Positions 16,913 through 25,994 of a DNA stretch of 60,693 nt are shown here, in pieces. A program made the position numbers and the translations under genes. Within the stretch, counting starts at the first letter, position 1; every line of letters begins with the position of its first letter. This stretch comes from Sediminibacterium sp. (GTDB lineage: Bacteria; Bacteroidota; Bacteroidia; Chitinophagales; Chitinophagaceae), in the NCBI GenBank assembly GCA_030158535.1, contig JAOASV010000130.1, forward strand, positions 1 through 60,693. Direction: 5' to 3'. The notes beneath the pieces are model-generated. The model had not been told where the DNA came from and ran no database searches. It worked only from the letters and a program-made list of their open reading frames with translations.

Positions 16913-18436
16913 ATGAAAAAACAGCAAAAGAAAAAATTATTAGCTGCGGCAACTACGGATGCAGCAACTACACCAGATGCAAGTAGTCAAGATGCAAATC
17001 AAGATTCGAGACGTACGTTTTTAAGAAACGGATTACTTGCAGCGGCAGGTTTTTATATTGTCCCGCGAAGTGTGCTAGGACGTGGCTTTACAGCGCCTAG
17101 TGATAAATTACAAATTGCAGGTATTGGTGCTGGCGGTAAAGGCGAAAGCGATTTATACAATTTCTTTATGTCTGGAAAAGCAGATATCGTAGCACTTGCA
17201 GACGTTGACAGTCGTCAAACAGCAAAGAGTAGAGCTAGGTATACCAAAGCCAATGTCTACGAAGATTTTAGAGAAATGCTAGACAAAGAAAAAGGCAGAA
17301 TTGACGCCGTGTCTGTGTCTACGCCCGATCATACGCACGCAGTTGCTGCGATGGCCGCTGTACAATTAGGCAAACACGTATATGTACAAAAACCATTAAC
17401 ACATGATATTTATGAAGCACGTATGCTTACAGAAGCTGCACGTAAACATAAAGTAGTTACTCAAATGGGTAACCAAGGTGCTTCTGGCGATGGCGTTCGT
17501 AAATTACAAGACTGGTACAACGCAGGTGTGATTGGTGACGTACATACCATTTACTGCTACACAGACCGCCCAGTATGGCCGCAAGGTATCTCTTGGCCTA
17601 CGAGCAGTTCACCTATCCCTGCAGGTCTTAATTGGGACTTGTGGTTAGGTACAGCACCTAAAAAAGATTATATCGATGGATTATTGCCATTTAACTGGAG
17701 AGGTTGGTGGGATTACGGTACCGGCGCCCTTGGTGATATGGCTTGTCATATTATGGCCCCTGCTTTTGCAGTAATGGGTCTTGGCTATCCGCTATCGGCA
17801 CAGTGTAGCGTTGCTACGCCGTATGTGAGAAACTGGAATAAAGCGTATACCCCAGATAGTGCTCCAATCGCTTCACATATTACACTTCAATTTAAAGGTC
17901 AGCCTGGCAAACCAAACGTAACCCTACACTGGATGGACGGCGGTATTCAACCAGAACGTCCTGAAGAATTAGGCCCTAACGAAAGAATGGGTGGGGATGG
18001 TGAAAACGGTGTTATTTTTATTGGTACCAAAGGAAAAATGATGTGTGGCACTTATGGTGTAATGCCTCAATTATTACCTACCCATTTATCTAAAACAACG
18101 ATTGTTCCTGAAACAGTAGCGCGTGTAAAAAATGGAGAAGCAGGTCACTACGCTGCATGGGTAGAAGCTTCTATTGCTGGTTATAATAGCCCTGAAGCTA
18201 AAAACTTGAGTTCGCATTTTGATATTGCAGGTCCATTAACAGAAAGTGTTTTGATGGGTAACCTCGCTATTAGAAGTTACGACTTACAATCAAAAGATGC
18301 AAAAGGAAATATCAATTACCCAGGCCGTAGTATTAAATTACTATGGGATGGTCCTAATATGAAAATTACCAATTTTGATGAAGCCAATCAGTTTGTAAAA
18401 CGTAATTACCGTGATGGTTGGAGCTTAGGTATTTAA
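16913..18436 (+). CDS. Tat-exported Gfo/Idh/MocA family oxidoreductase
   Basis: This 507-residue NAD(P)-dependent sugar oxidoreductase has a twin-arginine signal, SRRTFLRNGLLAAAGF, beginning at about residue 32. It is preceded by an unusually long n-region rich in Lys, Ala, Thr and Asp. The Rossmann motif is IAGIGAGGKGESD at about residues 68-80. DAVSVSTPDHTHAVAA and VYVQKPLTHDIYEA follow, the latter with the catalytic-site Lys-Pro of the family. The C-terminal part has the family's large beta-sheet domain. Members of this large, poorly characterised Bacteroidota group are often linked to sugar keto-oxidation. It precedes a class V aminotransferase by five bases. Confidence 0.85.
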   Translation: MKKQQKKKLLAAATTDAATTPDASSQDANQDSRRTFLRNGLLAAAGFYIVPRSVLGRGFTAPSDKLQIAGIGAGGKGESDLYNFFMSGKADIVALADVDSRQTAKSRARYTKANVYEDFREMLDKEKGRIDAVSVSTPDHTHAVAAMAAVQLGKHVYVQKPLTHDIYEARMLTEAARKHKVVTQMGNQGASGDGVRKLQDWYNAGVIGDVHTIYCYTDRPVWPQGISWPTSSSPIPAGLNWDLWLGTAPKKDYIDGLLPFNWRGWWDYGTGALGDMACHIMAPAFAVMGLGYPLSAQCSVATPYVRNWNKAYTPDSAPIASHITLQFKGQPGKPNVTLHWMDGGIQPERPEELGPNERMGGDGENGVIFIGTKGKMMCGTYGVMPQLLPTHLSKTTIVPETVARVKNGEAGHYAAWVEASIAGYNSPEAKNLSSHFDIAGPLTESVLMGNLAIRSYDLQSKDAKGNINYPGRSIKLLWDGPNMKITNFDEANQFVKRNYRDGWSLGI

Positions 18437-18441
18437 CAAGT

Positions 18442-19602
18442 ATGGAAAATATTGCGGATTTATTTTTATTAAGAAAGGATATTACTTTTTTAAACTTTGG
18501 TTCTTTTGGTGCTACGCCTGCGCCTATTTTTGATGCCTATCAAAAATGGCAAAGGGTATTAGAAGCAGAGCCCGTACAGTACATTGTATTTGATGGACCT
18601 GGCTACCTGCAAACCTCAAGAGCCGCGCTAGCAGGCTATATTGGCGTAGCAGACAAAGATGATTTGGTGTTTGTAACCAATCCTTCTTTTGCCGTTAATA
18701 TGGTAGCTAAAAATTTTCCATTAGCTGCAGGCGATGAAATATTAACCACCGATATTGAATATGGTGCATGTGATAGAACCTGGGAATATTACTGCGCACA
18801 AAAAGGTGCTACGTATGTAAAGCAAAAAATTACACTCCCTATCACCAGCAAAGAAAAATTCATCGAAGAATTTTTTGCTGGCATCACACCTAACACAAAA
18901 GCGGTTTTTATAAGTCAAATCACTAGTGCCACTGCATTAAAATTACCGGTGCATGAAATTTGTGCCATCGCTAAACAAAAAGGACTGATCACTTTTGTTG
19001 ATGGCGCGCACGGACCTGCACAAACAGAAGTGGACCTCTCAAAATTGCAAGCAGATTTTTATACGGGCGCTTGCCATAAATGGATGATGGCGCCTAAGGG
19101 ATGTTCTTTTTTATACGCGCATAAAAGTGTGCAACCCATCTGCGATCCACTCGTGGTAAGTTGGGGGTACAAAGCATTAAAGCCTAGCCATTCTAGTTTT
19201 TTAGATTACCATCAAATGATTGGTACCAGAGACTTTTCGGCGTTTTTAACGGTACCGGATTGTATCGCATTTATGGAAAGGTACAACTGGGCTGAAGTAT
19301 CTAAAAAATGTCATGAAATGGTGCTTTCTAATGCGCAGCGCTTTTTTGATTTATTAGGTAGCACGCCCATTAGCCCTTTAACCAGCGAATGGATTGGTCA
19401 AATGATTAGTATCCCTATTAAAACATCGGATCCTGAATTATTACAGCGTATGCTTTTTACAGAATATCAAATAGAAGTTCCCATCATGCGCCAAGGAAAT
19501 GATGTGTACCTCAGATACTCCATCAATGGTTTTAACAGCCAATCCGATATTGATCGGCTCTATCAGGTGATAGCCGAACTCCAGCAAAAAGGGCGCCTTT
19601 AG
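18442..19602 (+). CDS. Aminotransferase class V-fold PLP enzyme
   Basis: The 386-residue PLP enzyme belongs to the class V group that includes isopenicillin-N epimerase-like and cysteine-desulfurase-like proteins. Motifs are NFGSFGATPAPIF near the start, a cofactor-holding Asp-Gly-Ala-His (TFVDGAHGPAQTEVD) near residue 190, and the Schiff-base lysine in GACHKWMMAPKG near residue 214. The start is taken at ATG 18442 just after the preceding stop; a longer frame from 18418 would lie inside the Gfo/Idh gene. The stop codon is inside the terminator hairpin at 19591-19613. The reaction (racemase, lyase or transaminase) cannot be determined. Confidence 0.85.
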   Translation: MENIADLFLLRKDITFLNFGSFGATPAPIFDAYQKWQRVLEAEPVQYIVFDGPGYLQTSRAALAGYIGVADKDDLVFVTNPSFAVNMVAKNFPLAAGDEILTTDIEYGACDRTWEYYCAQKGATYVKQKITLPITSKEKFIEEFFAGITPNTKAVFISQITSATALKLPVHEICAIAKQKGLITFVDGAHGPAQTEVDLSKLQADFYTGACHKWMMAPKGCSFLYAHKSVQPICDPLVVSWGYKALKPSHSSFLDYHQMIGTRDFSAFLTVPDCIAFMERYNWAEVSKKCHEMVLSNAQRFFDLLGSTPISPLTSEWIGQMISIPIKTSDPELLQRMLFTEYQIEVPIMRQGNDVYLRYSINGFNSQSDIDRLYQVIAELQQKGRL

Positions 19603-19613
19603 GCGCCCTTTTT
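19591..19613. terminator. Bidirectional terminator overlapping the aminotransferase stop codon
   Basis: GGGCGCC at 19591-19597 pairs perfectly with GGCGCCC at 19602-19608 around TTTA. It is flanked by five A on one side and five T on the other, so it works in both directions. The aminotransferase stop TAG (19600-19602) lies within the loop and stem. Confidence 0.9.
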
Positions 19614-19633
19614 ATGTATACATTATTTGAACA

Positions 19634-20500
19634 CTAAAAATTCTTCTGCATATATTTTGCATCAAGCCCAGCAGCATCTATTGGATTTGTGCCCGTAAAC
19701 GCTTCCTGCTCAACAATAAACGTTTCGAGGCCGTATTTAGCACCTGCTTTTAATACCTTTTTAAAATCGATGGTGCCTGTGCCCAGCACACATGAGTCGT
19801 GACCGTTGTTGGCTGTTTTGGTTAAGTCTTTAACGTGACAAAGCTTAAAACGGTTTGGATATTTTTTTAACCATGCAATAGGATCTTCGTTGGCTGCACG
19901 TACCCAGTAAATATCCATTTCAAAATCAACGAGTGCAGGGTCTGTGCCCATCATCATTACATCTTGAGGCATTTGACCTTGCATTGGAATAAATGAATAG
20001 TCATGATTGTGATATGCAAATCGTATACCATGCTTTTTTGCAATTTTGCCAGACTCGTTAAACTCATCTGCAAACGCTTTGTAATTATCTAGACTTTTTT
20101 GCGTGCCCTTGTGCGGACAAATTAAATACTGCATGCCAATAGCCGCCGCTTGTTCCGATTTTTTATCAAAATCTGTTAGGTTATCACAGTGGCTAGAAAC
20201 AATTTTCATACCTAAATCATCCAAATAGGTTTTAAATCCTTTGTGACCCATGCCCCAAAAAATACCTTGAGGGCCTTCATAACTTTCAATTTGTTTGTAT
20301 CCAAAACTAGCCAGCTTTGCAAGGGTACCCTTGGCATCCGCCATCATATTTTCTTTCACCGTCCACAACTGAATACCAAAGTTTGGAATTTTAAATCCTG
20401 CAGGCGCATCCAAAAAACTCGCTTTACTTAAAAAAGGCAAGCTTAATCCAGCCGCTGCAAAAGAACTATTGCGTAAAAAATCTCTTCTATTAATTGACAT
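19634..20500 (-). CDS. Tat-exported sugar phosphate isomerase/epimerase-like TIM barrel
   Basis: This 288-residue xylose-isomerase-like TIM-barrel protein has an N-terminal Tat signal (NRRDFLRNSSFAAAG, residues 4-18). Metal-site motifs are visible: the conserved AYHNHDYSF near residue 165, VDFEMDIYW near residue 190, FKLCHVKDL near residue 218, and a late FIVEQEAF. Despite the family name, an exported enzyme probably acts on free sugars or keto-sugars rather than phosphates. It is the last gene of a leftward unit with a gluconate-2-dehydrogenase-subunit-3-like protein, a second TIM barrel and an MFS permease. Confidence 0.85.
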   Translation of the reverse strand: MSINRRDFLRNSSFAAAGLSLPFLSKASFLDAPAGFKIPNFGIQLWTVKENMMADAKGTLAKLASFGYKQIESYEGPQGIFWGMGHKGFKTYLDDLGMKIVSSHCDNLTDFDKKSEQAAAIGMQYLICPHKGTQKSLDNYKAFADEFNESGKIAKKHGIRFAYHNHDYSFIPMQGQMPQDVMMMGTDPALVDFEMDIYWVRAANEDPIAWLKKYPNRFKLCHVKDLTKTANNGHDSCVLGTGTIDFKKVLKAGAKYGLETFIVEQEAFTGTNPIDAAGLDAKYMQKNF

Positions 20501-20556
20501 CAGATAAATAATTTAAAATTGAAAAATATTGCGGCTACAAAAAAAACGCTATCTAG

Positions 20557-21096
20557 CTAGGCCCAAGCTTTATCCCCTTTTTTGTAAGGAACACATCCTT
20601 CATATTTTCCAGGAATTGCAACATAGCGGAGTGCTTGCGTAGCGCCTATTTCAGAACTAAAGTAGCCCCAAAGTGTAAGCTGCTTAATCATGGTAAAATA
20701 ATGCGTAGGCTGTTCTGCCGTTTTTGTTTCTTGGTATTTTTTTGCTTCAGCATCTAAATCAACAATCATCTTTTGCTGCGCTTCTGCATTTGCTGCACTA
20801 AACTTACTTGCTAATGCTGCTAGTCCATCTTTAAATACTTTTTGATCTTTTGCATCATAGCAATCCGTTACAATGACACCCATAAACTCACCCACTTTGG
20901 CAGCTTTTGCACCTGGTGTGTTTGTGGTAGGAATAATAATTTCTGCAATGTCATTTAACAAGCTCATGTCTGCAGCTGATAATAAGCCGGCAGCAGCATC
21001 TGGGTTTGCTTTACAACCGCTCAAAAAAGCAGATGATCCAATAATGGTTCCACCTAGTAATAGGGCAACACTTGATAAGGCTTCTCTTCTATTCAT
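20557..21096 (-). CDS. Gluconate 2-dehydrogenase subunit 3-like Tat lipoprotein
   Basis: This 179-residue protein of the gluconate_2-dh3 family is the small subunit that helps fold and export a GMC-type flavoprotein sugar dehydrogenase. The N-terminus combines a twin arginine (NRREALSS) with a lipobox LSGC at about residues 25-28. The mature protein has the family's LNDIAEIIIPTTNTPGAKAAKV motif and C-terminal FTMIKQLTLWGYFSSEIGATQ and GCVPY. No GMC gene is in the window, so its catalytic partner must lie elsewhere or the subunit has another role. A lipoprotein cytochrome c that could accept electrons lies about 4.5 kb away on the other strand. Confidence 0.82.
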   Translation of the reverse strand: MNRREALSSVALLLGGTIIGSSAFLSGCKANPDAAAGLLSAADMSLLNDIAEIIIPTTNTPGAKAAKVGEFMGVIVTDCYDAKDQKVFKDGLAALASKFSAANAEAQQKMIVDLDAEAKKYQETKTAEQPTHYFTMIKQLTLWGYFSSEIGATQALRYVAIPGKYEGCVPYKKGDKAWA

Positions 21097-21113
21097 GGTT
21101 AATGATTGATAAA

Positions 21114-22010
21114 TTATACGTCACAAATTTTAATCGCTTGCTTTAAGGAAGCAAGTGGATCTTTAGACGCTGGAATAAATTCTTGTGCTACATACTTTGT
21201 AAACCCAGTGGCTACAATGGCTTTCATGATAGCAGGATAATACAACTCTTGTGTATCATCAATTTCATGTCTACCCGGTACACCCGCAGTATGGTAATGG
21301 CCAATGTATTCGTGGTAGGTATTGATGGTATGAATTACGTCTCCTTCATCTACTTGCATATGGTAAATGTCGTAGAGTAATTTAAAATTAGATGAACCAA
21401 TTTTTTTACAAAGTGCTACACCCCAAGCCGTTCTATCACACATATAATCTTTGTGGTCAACTTTACTATTCAGGAGTTCCATAATAATGGTCACGCCTCT
21501 TTTTTCGGCGTGTGCCATAATTTGTTTGAGACCTTCTGCACAGTTGTCAAGTCCAGTTTGATCATCAAGGGTAGCTGTTCTATTGCCACTAAAACAAATC
21601 AGATTGGTATATCCAGCATCCGCTACTAAATCGATATGCTCATTGTATTTTTGAATGAGTGTTGCATGGTTGGCTTTATCGGCCCAACCTTTTGTTAAAC
21701 TAATTTCGGCACCATTACACATGGTAGAAATAAGTCCATATTTTTTTAGTATGGGCCATTCAGAAGGGCCTATTAAATCTATACCTACTAGACCCATTTC
21801 TTTAGCAGCTTTACATAAGTCTTCTAGTGGGATGCCACTAAAACACCAACGACACACCGAGTGATTTACATTTCCTTTCAATCCTTTATACATAGGGCTT
21901 TCAGAGGTGTTTGTTGCCGCAGACGCTAGTGATCCAAGCGCACTACTTGCAGCAAAAGTAGCTGCACCAGCCACCATATTTTTAAGTACGTTTCTTCGAT
22001 TGTTAGACAT
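21114..22010 (-). CDS. Tat-exported hydroxypyruvate isomerase-like TIM barrel
   Basis: This 298-residue TIM barrel has the Tat signal NRRNVLKNMVAGAATF at residues 4-19. It resembles Hyi hydroxypyruvate isomerases: IIMELLNSKVDHKDYMCD near residue 178, YDIYHMQVDEGDV near residue 214, and the GHYHTAGVPGRHE block near residue 238. Conserved Glu, Asp and His residues form the metal site. Export to the periplasm is unusual for this fold outside Bacteroidota sugar clusters, and the true substrate is probably a keto-sugar. It lies 17 bases from each neighbour within the leftward unit that starts with the MFS permease. Confidence 0.83.
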   Translation of the reverse strand: MSNNRRNVLKNMVAGAATFAASSALGSLASAATNTSESPMYKGLKGNVNHSVCRWCFSGIPLEDLCKAAKEMGLVGIDLIGPSEWPILKKYGLISTMCNGAEISLTKGWADKANHATLIQKYNEHIDLVADAGYTNLICFSGNRTATLDDQTGLDNCAEGLKQIMAHAEKRGVTIIMELLNSKVDHKDYMCDRTAWGVALCKKIGSSNFKLLYDIYHMQVDEGDVIHTINTYHEYIGHYHTAGVPGRHEIDDTQELYYPAIMKAIVATGFTKYVAQEFIPASKDPLASLKQAIKICDV

Positions 22011-22027
22011 GGTTTTTATCTTTTAAA

Positions 22028-23221
22028 TTAAGCTGCTACTTTATTTTTACTACGCATATAAATAAACAAACCGGCAAATGCTACCGATAAAAATACTGGA
22101 ATCAAAAGCGTGGTATTTAATACCGCTTGTCCAGCCTCTGCAGGTGTTAACGAAGAAGCTTGCAACTCCGCATAATGATCACCCATAAATATCATATACA
22201 CCGATACGGCAAACATACCAGCACCACCCATAAGGTTTAAGCCAACAGCGCCTGTTTCAGGTAAATTTTCTGCAACAAAACCAAGCATGGTAGGCCAGAA
22301 ATAACACACACCCATACCAAACACAATCGCACCCACAAACAACATATTACCTGTTGTGTGACCCATAATATAAAGTCCTACCGCCGATAATACTGCCGAT
22401 AAAAACAAAACACCTGTTGGTGAAAAGCGGTGTACCACAGGTTCTGCTAGGCCACGGCCTATCACCATAATGCCCGTTTCGATGGTTAATAACAAGAGTG
22501 CATTATCAGAAACATTTTTAAGTAACACATCAATCCACTGTCCTGTAAATAATTCGGTGATGGCAGTACCAAACATAAGTACAATCATCACTAAAAAAAG
22601 TGGATTCAGCAGCGCCTTATACATAGCAGCAGTTGAGATACCACTTGCCACACGCTCGGTAACTGGGAAGTCTAGTTTGCTGAAAAAATATCCATACAAC
22701 AAAGTAGGGATCGCCATTAATCCAACCTGTACCTGCCAACCAATTCCGGCTTTACTTAAAAAGTAAACAATGAGGGTGCCAATTACAATACCACCCGGAA
22801 ACCACAAATGAAAGTGGTTTAATTTGGTGGTTTTATTGTCCGCGTAAATCGTTGCTACAAGCGGGTTACAAGCCGCTTCCACGGTACCATTGGCAATTCC
22901 AATACAAAGGGTAGAAATAAATAAACCCCAATAACCGCCGGCAAAAACGGTGAGTAAAATGCCTGCCAAATGAAATATAAAAGCCACCAACAATAATTTT
23001 TTCATACCTATAATATCCACCACAAAACCACCTATTACAACCGCAAGTGGAAAGCCCCAAAAGGCAGTGGCAGCAATGGTTCCGAGCTGACCCGGGTTTA
23101 ACTGAAACTGTTCGCCCAACTGGCCTAAAATACCAGCGCGAATGCCAAAAGATAAGGATGTAACAAGTAACGCTAAGCAGCTGGCAATAAAGAGTTGCTG
23201 CTTTTGAATGTTGTTTTGCAT
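22028..23221 (-). CDS. MFS sugar permease
   Basis: This 397-residue, 12-helix major facilitator (start at ATG 23221; a longer frame would begin with TTG) resembles the sugar/nucleoside proton-symporter branch seen in Bacteroidota sugar operons. The first helix region has LSFGIRAGILGQLGEQF, then FWGFPLAVVIGGFVVDIIG with the loop 2-3 Asp, and a central loop. The second half has FGMGVCYFWPTMLGFVAE near residue 315. It heads the leftward unit (MFS, Hyi-like, subunit-3-like, TIM) and is divergent from the Gfo/Idh-TIM-cytochrome-DUF1080 unit. It probably imports the product of periplasmic processing. Confidence 0.85.
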   Translation of the reverse strand: MQNNIQKQQLFIASCLALLVTSLSFGIRAGILGQLGEQFQLNPGQLGTIAATAFWGFPLAVVIGGFVVDIIGMKKLLLVAFIFHLAGILLTVFAGGYWGLFISTLCIGIANGTVEAACNPLVATIYADNKTTKLNHFHLWFPGGIVIGTLIVYFLSKAGIGWQVQVGLMAIPTLLYGYFFSKLDFPVTERVASGISTAAMYKALLNPLFLVMIVLMFGTAITELFTGQWIDVLLKNVSDNALLLLTIETGIMVIGRGLAEPVVHRFSPTGVLFLSAVLSAVGLYIMGHTTGNMLFVGAIVFGMGVCYFWPTMLGFVAENLPETGAVGLNLMGGAGMFAVSVYMIFMGDHYAELQASSLTPAEAGQAVLNTTLLIPVFLSVAFAGLFIYMRSKNKVAA

Positions 23222-23329
23222 AATCGTAAAAGGTTCGTGATAAATTCTATTCAATAAATGTAATTTTTTTATTTTAAATGTTGACCGATAAAATTTACTT
23301 TTAGTTCCACAATTTAAAATTGAACAAAC

Positions 23330-24496
23330 ATGAACAGAAAATTAAGAATGGGCATGGTAGGCGGTGGTAAAGACGCCTTTATTGGTGCTATACATAGGCT
23401 TGCAGCCAATATGGATGGACTCATCGAACTCTGTTGTGGTGCACTTAGCATCAATCCTGAAGTGGCTAAAGAATCAGGGGCTTCCTTGTTTTTACCCGAG
23501 CATCGTACTTATTTAACCTACGATGAAATGATTACCAAAGAAAGCCAGCTTCCTGCTTCTGAAAGAATGGATTTTGTAACCATCGTAACACCCAATTTTG
23601 CACATTTTGCACCTGCTATGATGGCCCTCGATCATGGGTTTCATGTAGTCATAGAAAAACCAATAGCTTTTACCCTCGACGAAGCCAAACAACTGCACCA
23701 AAAAGTGCAGGAAACAGGACTTACGCTTTGCCTTACACATACCTACTCTGGCTACCCACTTGTAAAACAAGCAAGGGCCATGGTACAAGACAATGTTTTT
23801 GGAAAAATCAGAAAAGTATGGGTAGAATATCCGCAGGGCTGGCTTAGCAAATTAAGCGAGCGTGAAGGAAATGCGCAAGCTGCTTGGAGAACCGATCCTA
23901 AAAAATCAGGTAAAGCAGGTTGTATGGGCGATATTGGTACGCATGCTGCGCACTTAGCTGAATATATTACGGGCGCTCAAATCACACAACTTTGTGCTGA
24001 TTTAAATGCCATGGTAGAAGGGCGTATGCTCGATGATGATGGTAATGTGCTCTTACAATTTAGCAACGGTGCTAGAGGTGTTCTAATGGCATCGCAGGTT
24101 GCAGCTGGTGAAGAAAATGCATTAAAAATTAGAATCTACGGCGAAAAAGGTGGGCTTGAATGGGCACAACATGACCCTAATACATTACTTGTAAAATGGC
24201 TCGATGCGCCAACACAAATTTTACGCGCAGGTGGCAACTATGGCGACAGACTTAGCAAATACGCGATTCATAATAGTAGAACACCAGGCGGACATCCAGA
24301 AGGATACCTAGAAGCGTTTGCAAATATCTACCGCAATTTTGCGCTCACTTTATCTGCAAAAATAGATGGCACTTCACCTACACCAGAAATGTTAGATTTT
24401 CCTAACACCAACGATGGTTTAAGAGGCATGGCATTTATTGATAACGTAGTTGCTTCTGGCGCTTCGGATCAAAAATGGACACCGTATACAATTTAA
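23330..24496 (+). CDS. Cytoplasmic Gfo/Idh/MocA family oxidoreductase
   Basis: The 388-residue NAD(P)-dependent sugar oxidoreductase has no signal peptide, unlike the one at 16913. The Rossmann glycines are in GMVGGGKDAFIGAIHR at residues 8-23. VTIVTPNFAHFAPAM and the family Lys-Pro of VIEKPIAFTLDEA follow near residue 107. The substrate-binding domain includes GDIGTHAAHLAEYITG near residue 200 with the likely catalytic His. It starts a rightward unit with a TIM-barrel isomerase (22 bases later), cytochrome c and a DUF1080 protein. It is a likely partner in interconverting sugars and 3-keto-sugars. Confidence 0.88.
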   Translation: MNRKLRMGMVGGGKDAFIGAIHRLAANMDGLIELCCGALSINPEVAKESGASLFLPEHRTYLTYDEMITKESQLPASERMDFVTIVTPNFAHFAPAMMALDHGFHVVIEKPIAFTLDEAKQLHQKVQETGLTLCLTHTYSGYPLVKQARAMVQDNVFGKIRKVWVEYPQGWLSKLSEREGNAQAAWRTDPKKSGKAGCMGDIGTHAAHLAEYITGAQITQLCADLNAMVEGRMLDDDGNVLLQFSNGARGVLMASQVAAGEENALKIRIYGEKGGLEWAQHDPNTLLVKWLDAPTQILRAGGNYGDRLSKYAIHNSRTPGGHPEGYLEAFANIYRNFALTLSAKIDGTSPTPEMLDFPNTNDGLRGMAFIDNVVASGASDQKWTPYTI

Positions 24497-24518
24497 ATGA
24501 CTGCATCAATCAATTACT

Positions 24519-25574
24519 ATGACAACAATTAAAGGCCCTGGTATTTTTTTAGCGCAATTTATGGGCGATACTGCACCTTTCAATTCTTTAGAAAGTATTT
24601 GCAAATGGGCGGCATCACTGGGTTTTAAAGGTGTTCAAATACCAAGCTGGGATAGCCGTTGCATTGATTTACAAAAAGCCGCCGAAAGCAAAACCTATGC
24701 CGATGAAATAAAAGGTATTGTTGCTGCAGCAGGTTTAGAAATCACCGAACTATCTACACATTTACAAGGACAGCTCGTTGCTGTAAATCCAGCGTACGAT
24801 AGTTTGTTTGATGGCTTTGCGCCAGAAAATGTGCGCGGTAATTCAAAAGCAAGAACAGAGTGGGCCGTGCAGCAATTAAAATATGCAGCAGCAGCTTCTG
24901 AAAATTTAGGATTAAATGCACACGCAACTTTTAGTGGTGCACTCTTATGGCACACTGTGTATCCTTGGCCGCAAAGACCTGCAGGACTTGTAGAAACAGG
25001 TTTTACAGAACTTGCTAAAAGATGGAAACCCATATTAGACGTTTTTGACAATCATGGTGTAGACCTTTGTTATGAAGTGCACCCTGGCGAAGATTTACAT
25101 GATGGCGTTTCTTATGAAATGTTTTTAGAAAAAGTAAACAACCACAAACGCGCATGTCTACTTTATGATCCATCACATTTTGTATTACAATGTTTAGACT
25201 ACTTAAGTTATATCGATCATTACCATGAACGCATCAAAATGTTTCATGTAAAAGATGCAGAGTTTAACCCTTCCGGTAAACAAGGGGTGTATGGTGGATA
25301 TCAAAACTGGGTAGACCGTGCTGGCAGGTTTAGGTCACTAGGTGATGGTCAGGTTAATTTTGGCGCCATATTTAGCAAATTAGCTGCTTATAACTATAGT
25401 GGCTGGGCTGTAATGGAGTGGGAATGCGCCATTAAAGACGCACAGGTAGGCGCCGCAGAGGGAGCTCCCTTTATTCAAAAAAATATTATTCAGGTAACAG
25501 AAAAAGCATTTGATGATTTTGCCGGCACTGGTGCCAACGAAAAATTAAATCGTGCCATTTTAGGAATAGATTAA
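24519..25574 (+). CDS. Cytoplasmic sugar phosphate isomerase/epimerase-like TIM barrel
   Basis: This 351-residue AP-endonuclease-2/xylose-isomerase-like TIM barrel has no signal peptide. Metal-ligand motifs appear in the expected order: CYEVHPGEDLHDG near residue 185, LLYDPSHFVLQ near residue 212, IKMFHVKDAEFNP near residue 243, and WAVMEWECAIKD near residue 300. The paired Gfo/Idh gene immediately upstream is the classic arrangement for isomerase plus dehydrogenase acting on the same sugar. The exact substrate is unknown. Confidence 0.87.
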   Translation: MTTIKGPGIFLAQFMGDTAPFNSLESICKWAASLGFKGVQIPSWDSRCIDLQKAAESKTYADEIKGIVAAAGLEITELSTHLQGQLVAVNPAYDSLFDGFAPENVRGNSKARTEWAVQQLKYAAAASENLGLNAHATFSGALLWHTVYPWPQRPAGLVETGFTELAKRWKPILDVFDNHGVDLCYEVHPGEDLHDGVSYEMFLEKVNNHKRACLLYDPSHFVLQCLDYLSYIDHYHERIKMFHVKDAEFNPSGKQGVYGGYQNWVDRAGRFRSLGDGQVNFGAIFSKLAAYNYSGWAVMEWECAIKDAQVGAAEGAPFIQKNIIQVTEKAFDDFAGTGANEKLNRAILGID

Positions 25575-25606
25575 TAACTTTAAACCCTCATTAAAAAATA
25601 GTACCC

Positions 25607-25990
25607 GTGAAAAAGATGTACCTAACACTTCCCCTATTTGCACTGATTGTAGCATGTGGAGGCGGAAATGAAAAAAAAGATGATGCAGGCACTGCCACTG
25701 CAGAAGTAGTAGACTTAAGTAGCAATCCAGATTACCAAAAAGGTTTAGAGCTTGTTGGAAAATCTGACTGCTTAACTTGTCATAAAGTAAGTGAAAAAAA
25801 TATTGGACCTGCGTACAAAGACGTCGCAGCAAAATATGAAAACACCGACGAAAATGTAAAAATGTTGGCTGGTAAAATTATCAAAGGCGGCCAGGGTGTA
25901 TGGGGCGCAATCCCAATGACACCGCACACTTCATTATCTGAAGCCGATGCCGAACAAATGGTAAAGTATATTCTACTCCTTAAAAAATAA
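25607..25990 (+). CDS. Lipoprotein c-type cytochrome
   Basis: This 127-residue single-haem cytochrome c carries periplasmic electrons. The start is a GTG at 25607, preferred over ATG 25616 because it supplies the Lys-Lys of the signal peptide. The lipobox LIVAC ends at Cys17, so it should be anchored in a membrane. After a Gly/Asn/Glu/Lys linker come the haem motif CLTCH at about residues 57-61, NIGPAYKDVAAKY, and the distal methionine candidate in AIPMTPH near residue 104. Position between a sugar isomerase and DUF1080 suggests it accepts electrons from a sugar dehydrogenase. Confidence 0.88.
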   Translation: MKKMYLTLPLFALIVACGGGNEKKDDAGTATAEVVDLSSNPDYQKGLELVGKSDCLTCHKVSEKNIGPAYKDVAAKYENTDENVKMLAGKIIKGGQGVWGAIPMTPHTSLSEADAEQMVKYILLLKK

Positions 25991-25994
25991 AAAT

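Noticed and set aside
23310..23322. Short palindrome CAATTT-A-AAATTG before the Gfo/Idh start as an operator
   Set aside because: At 6 bp per arm and only A/T apart from its end bases, it is likely by chance in AT-rich intergenic DNA. No regulator gene is adjacent.
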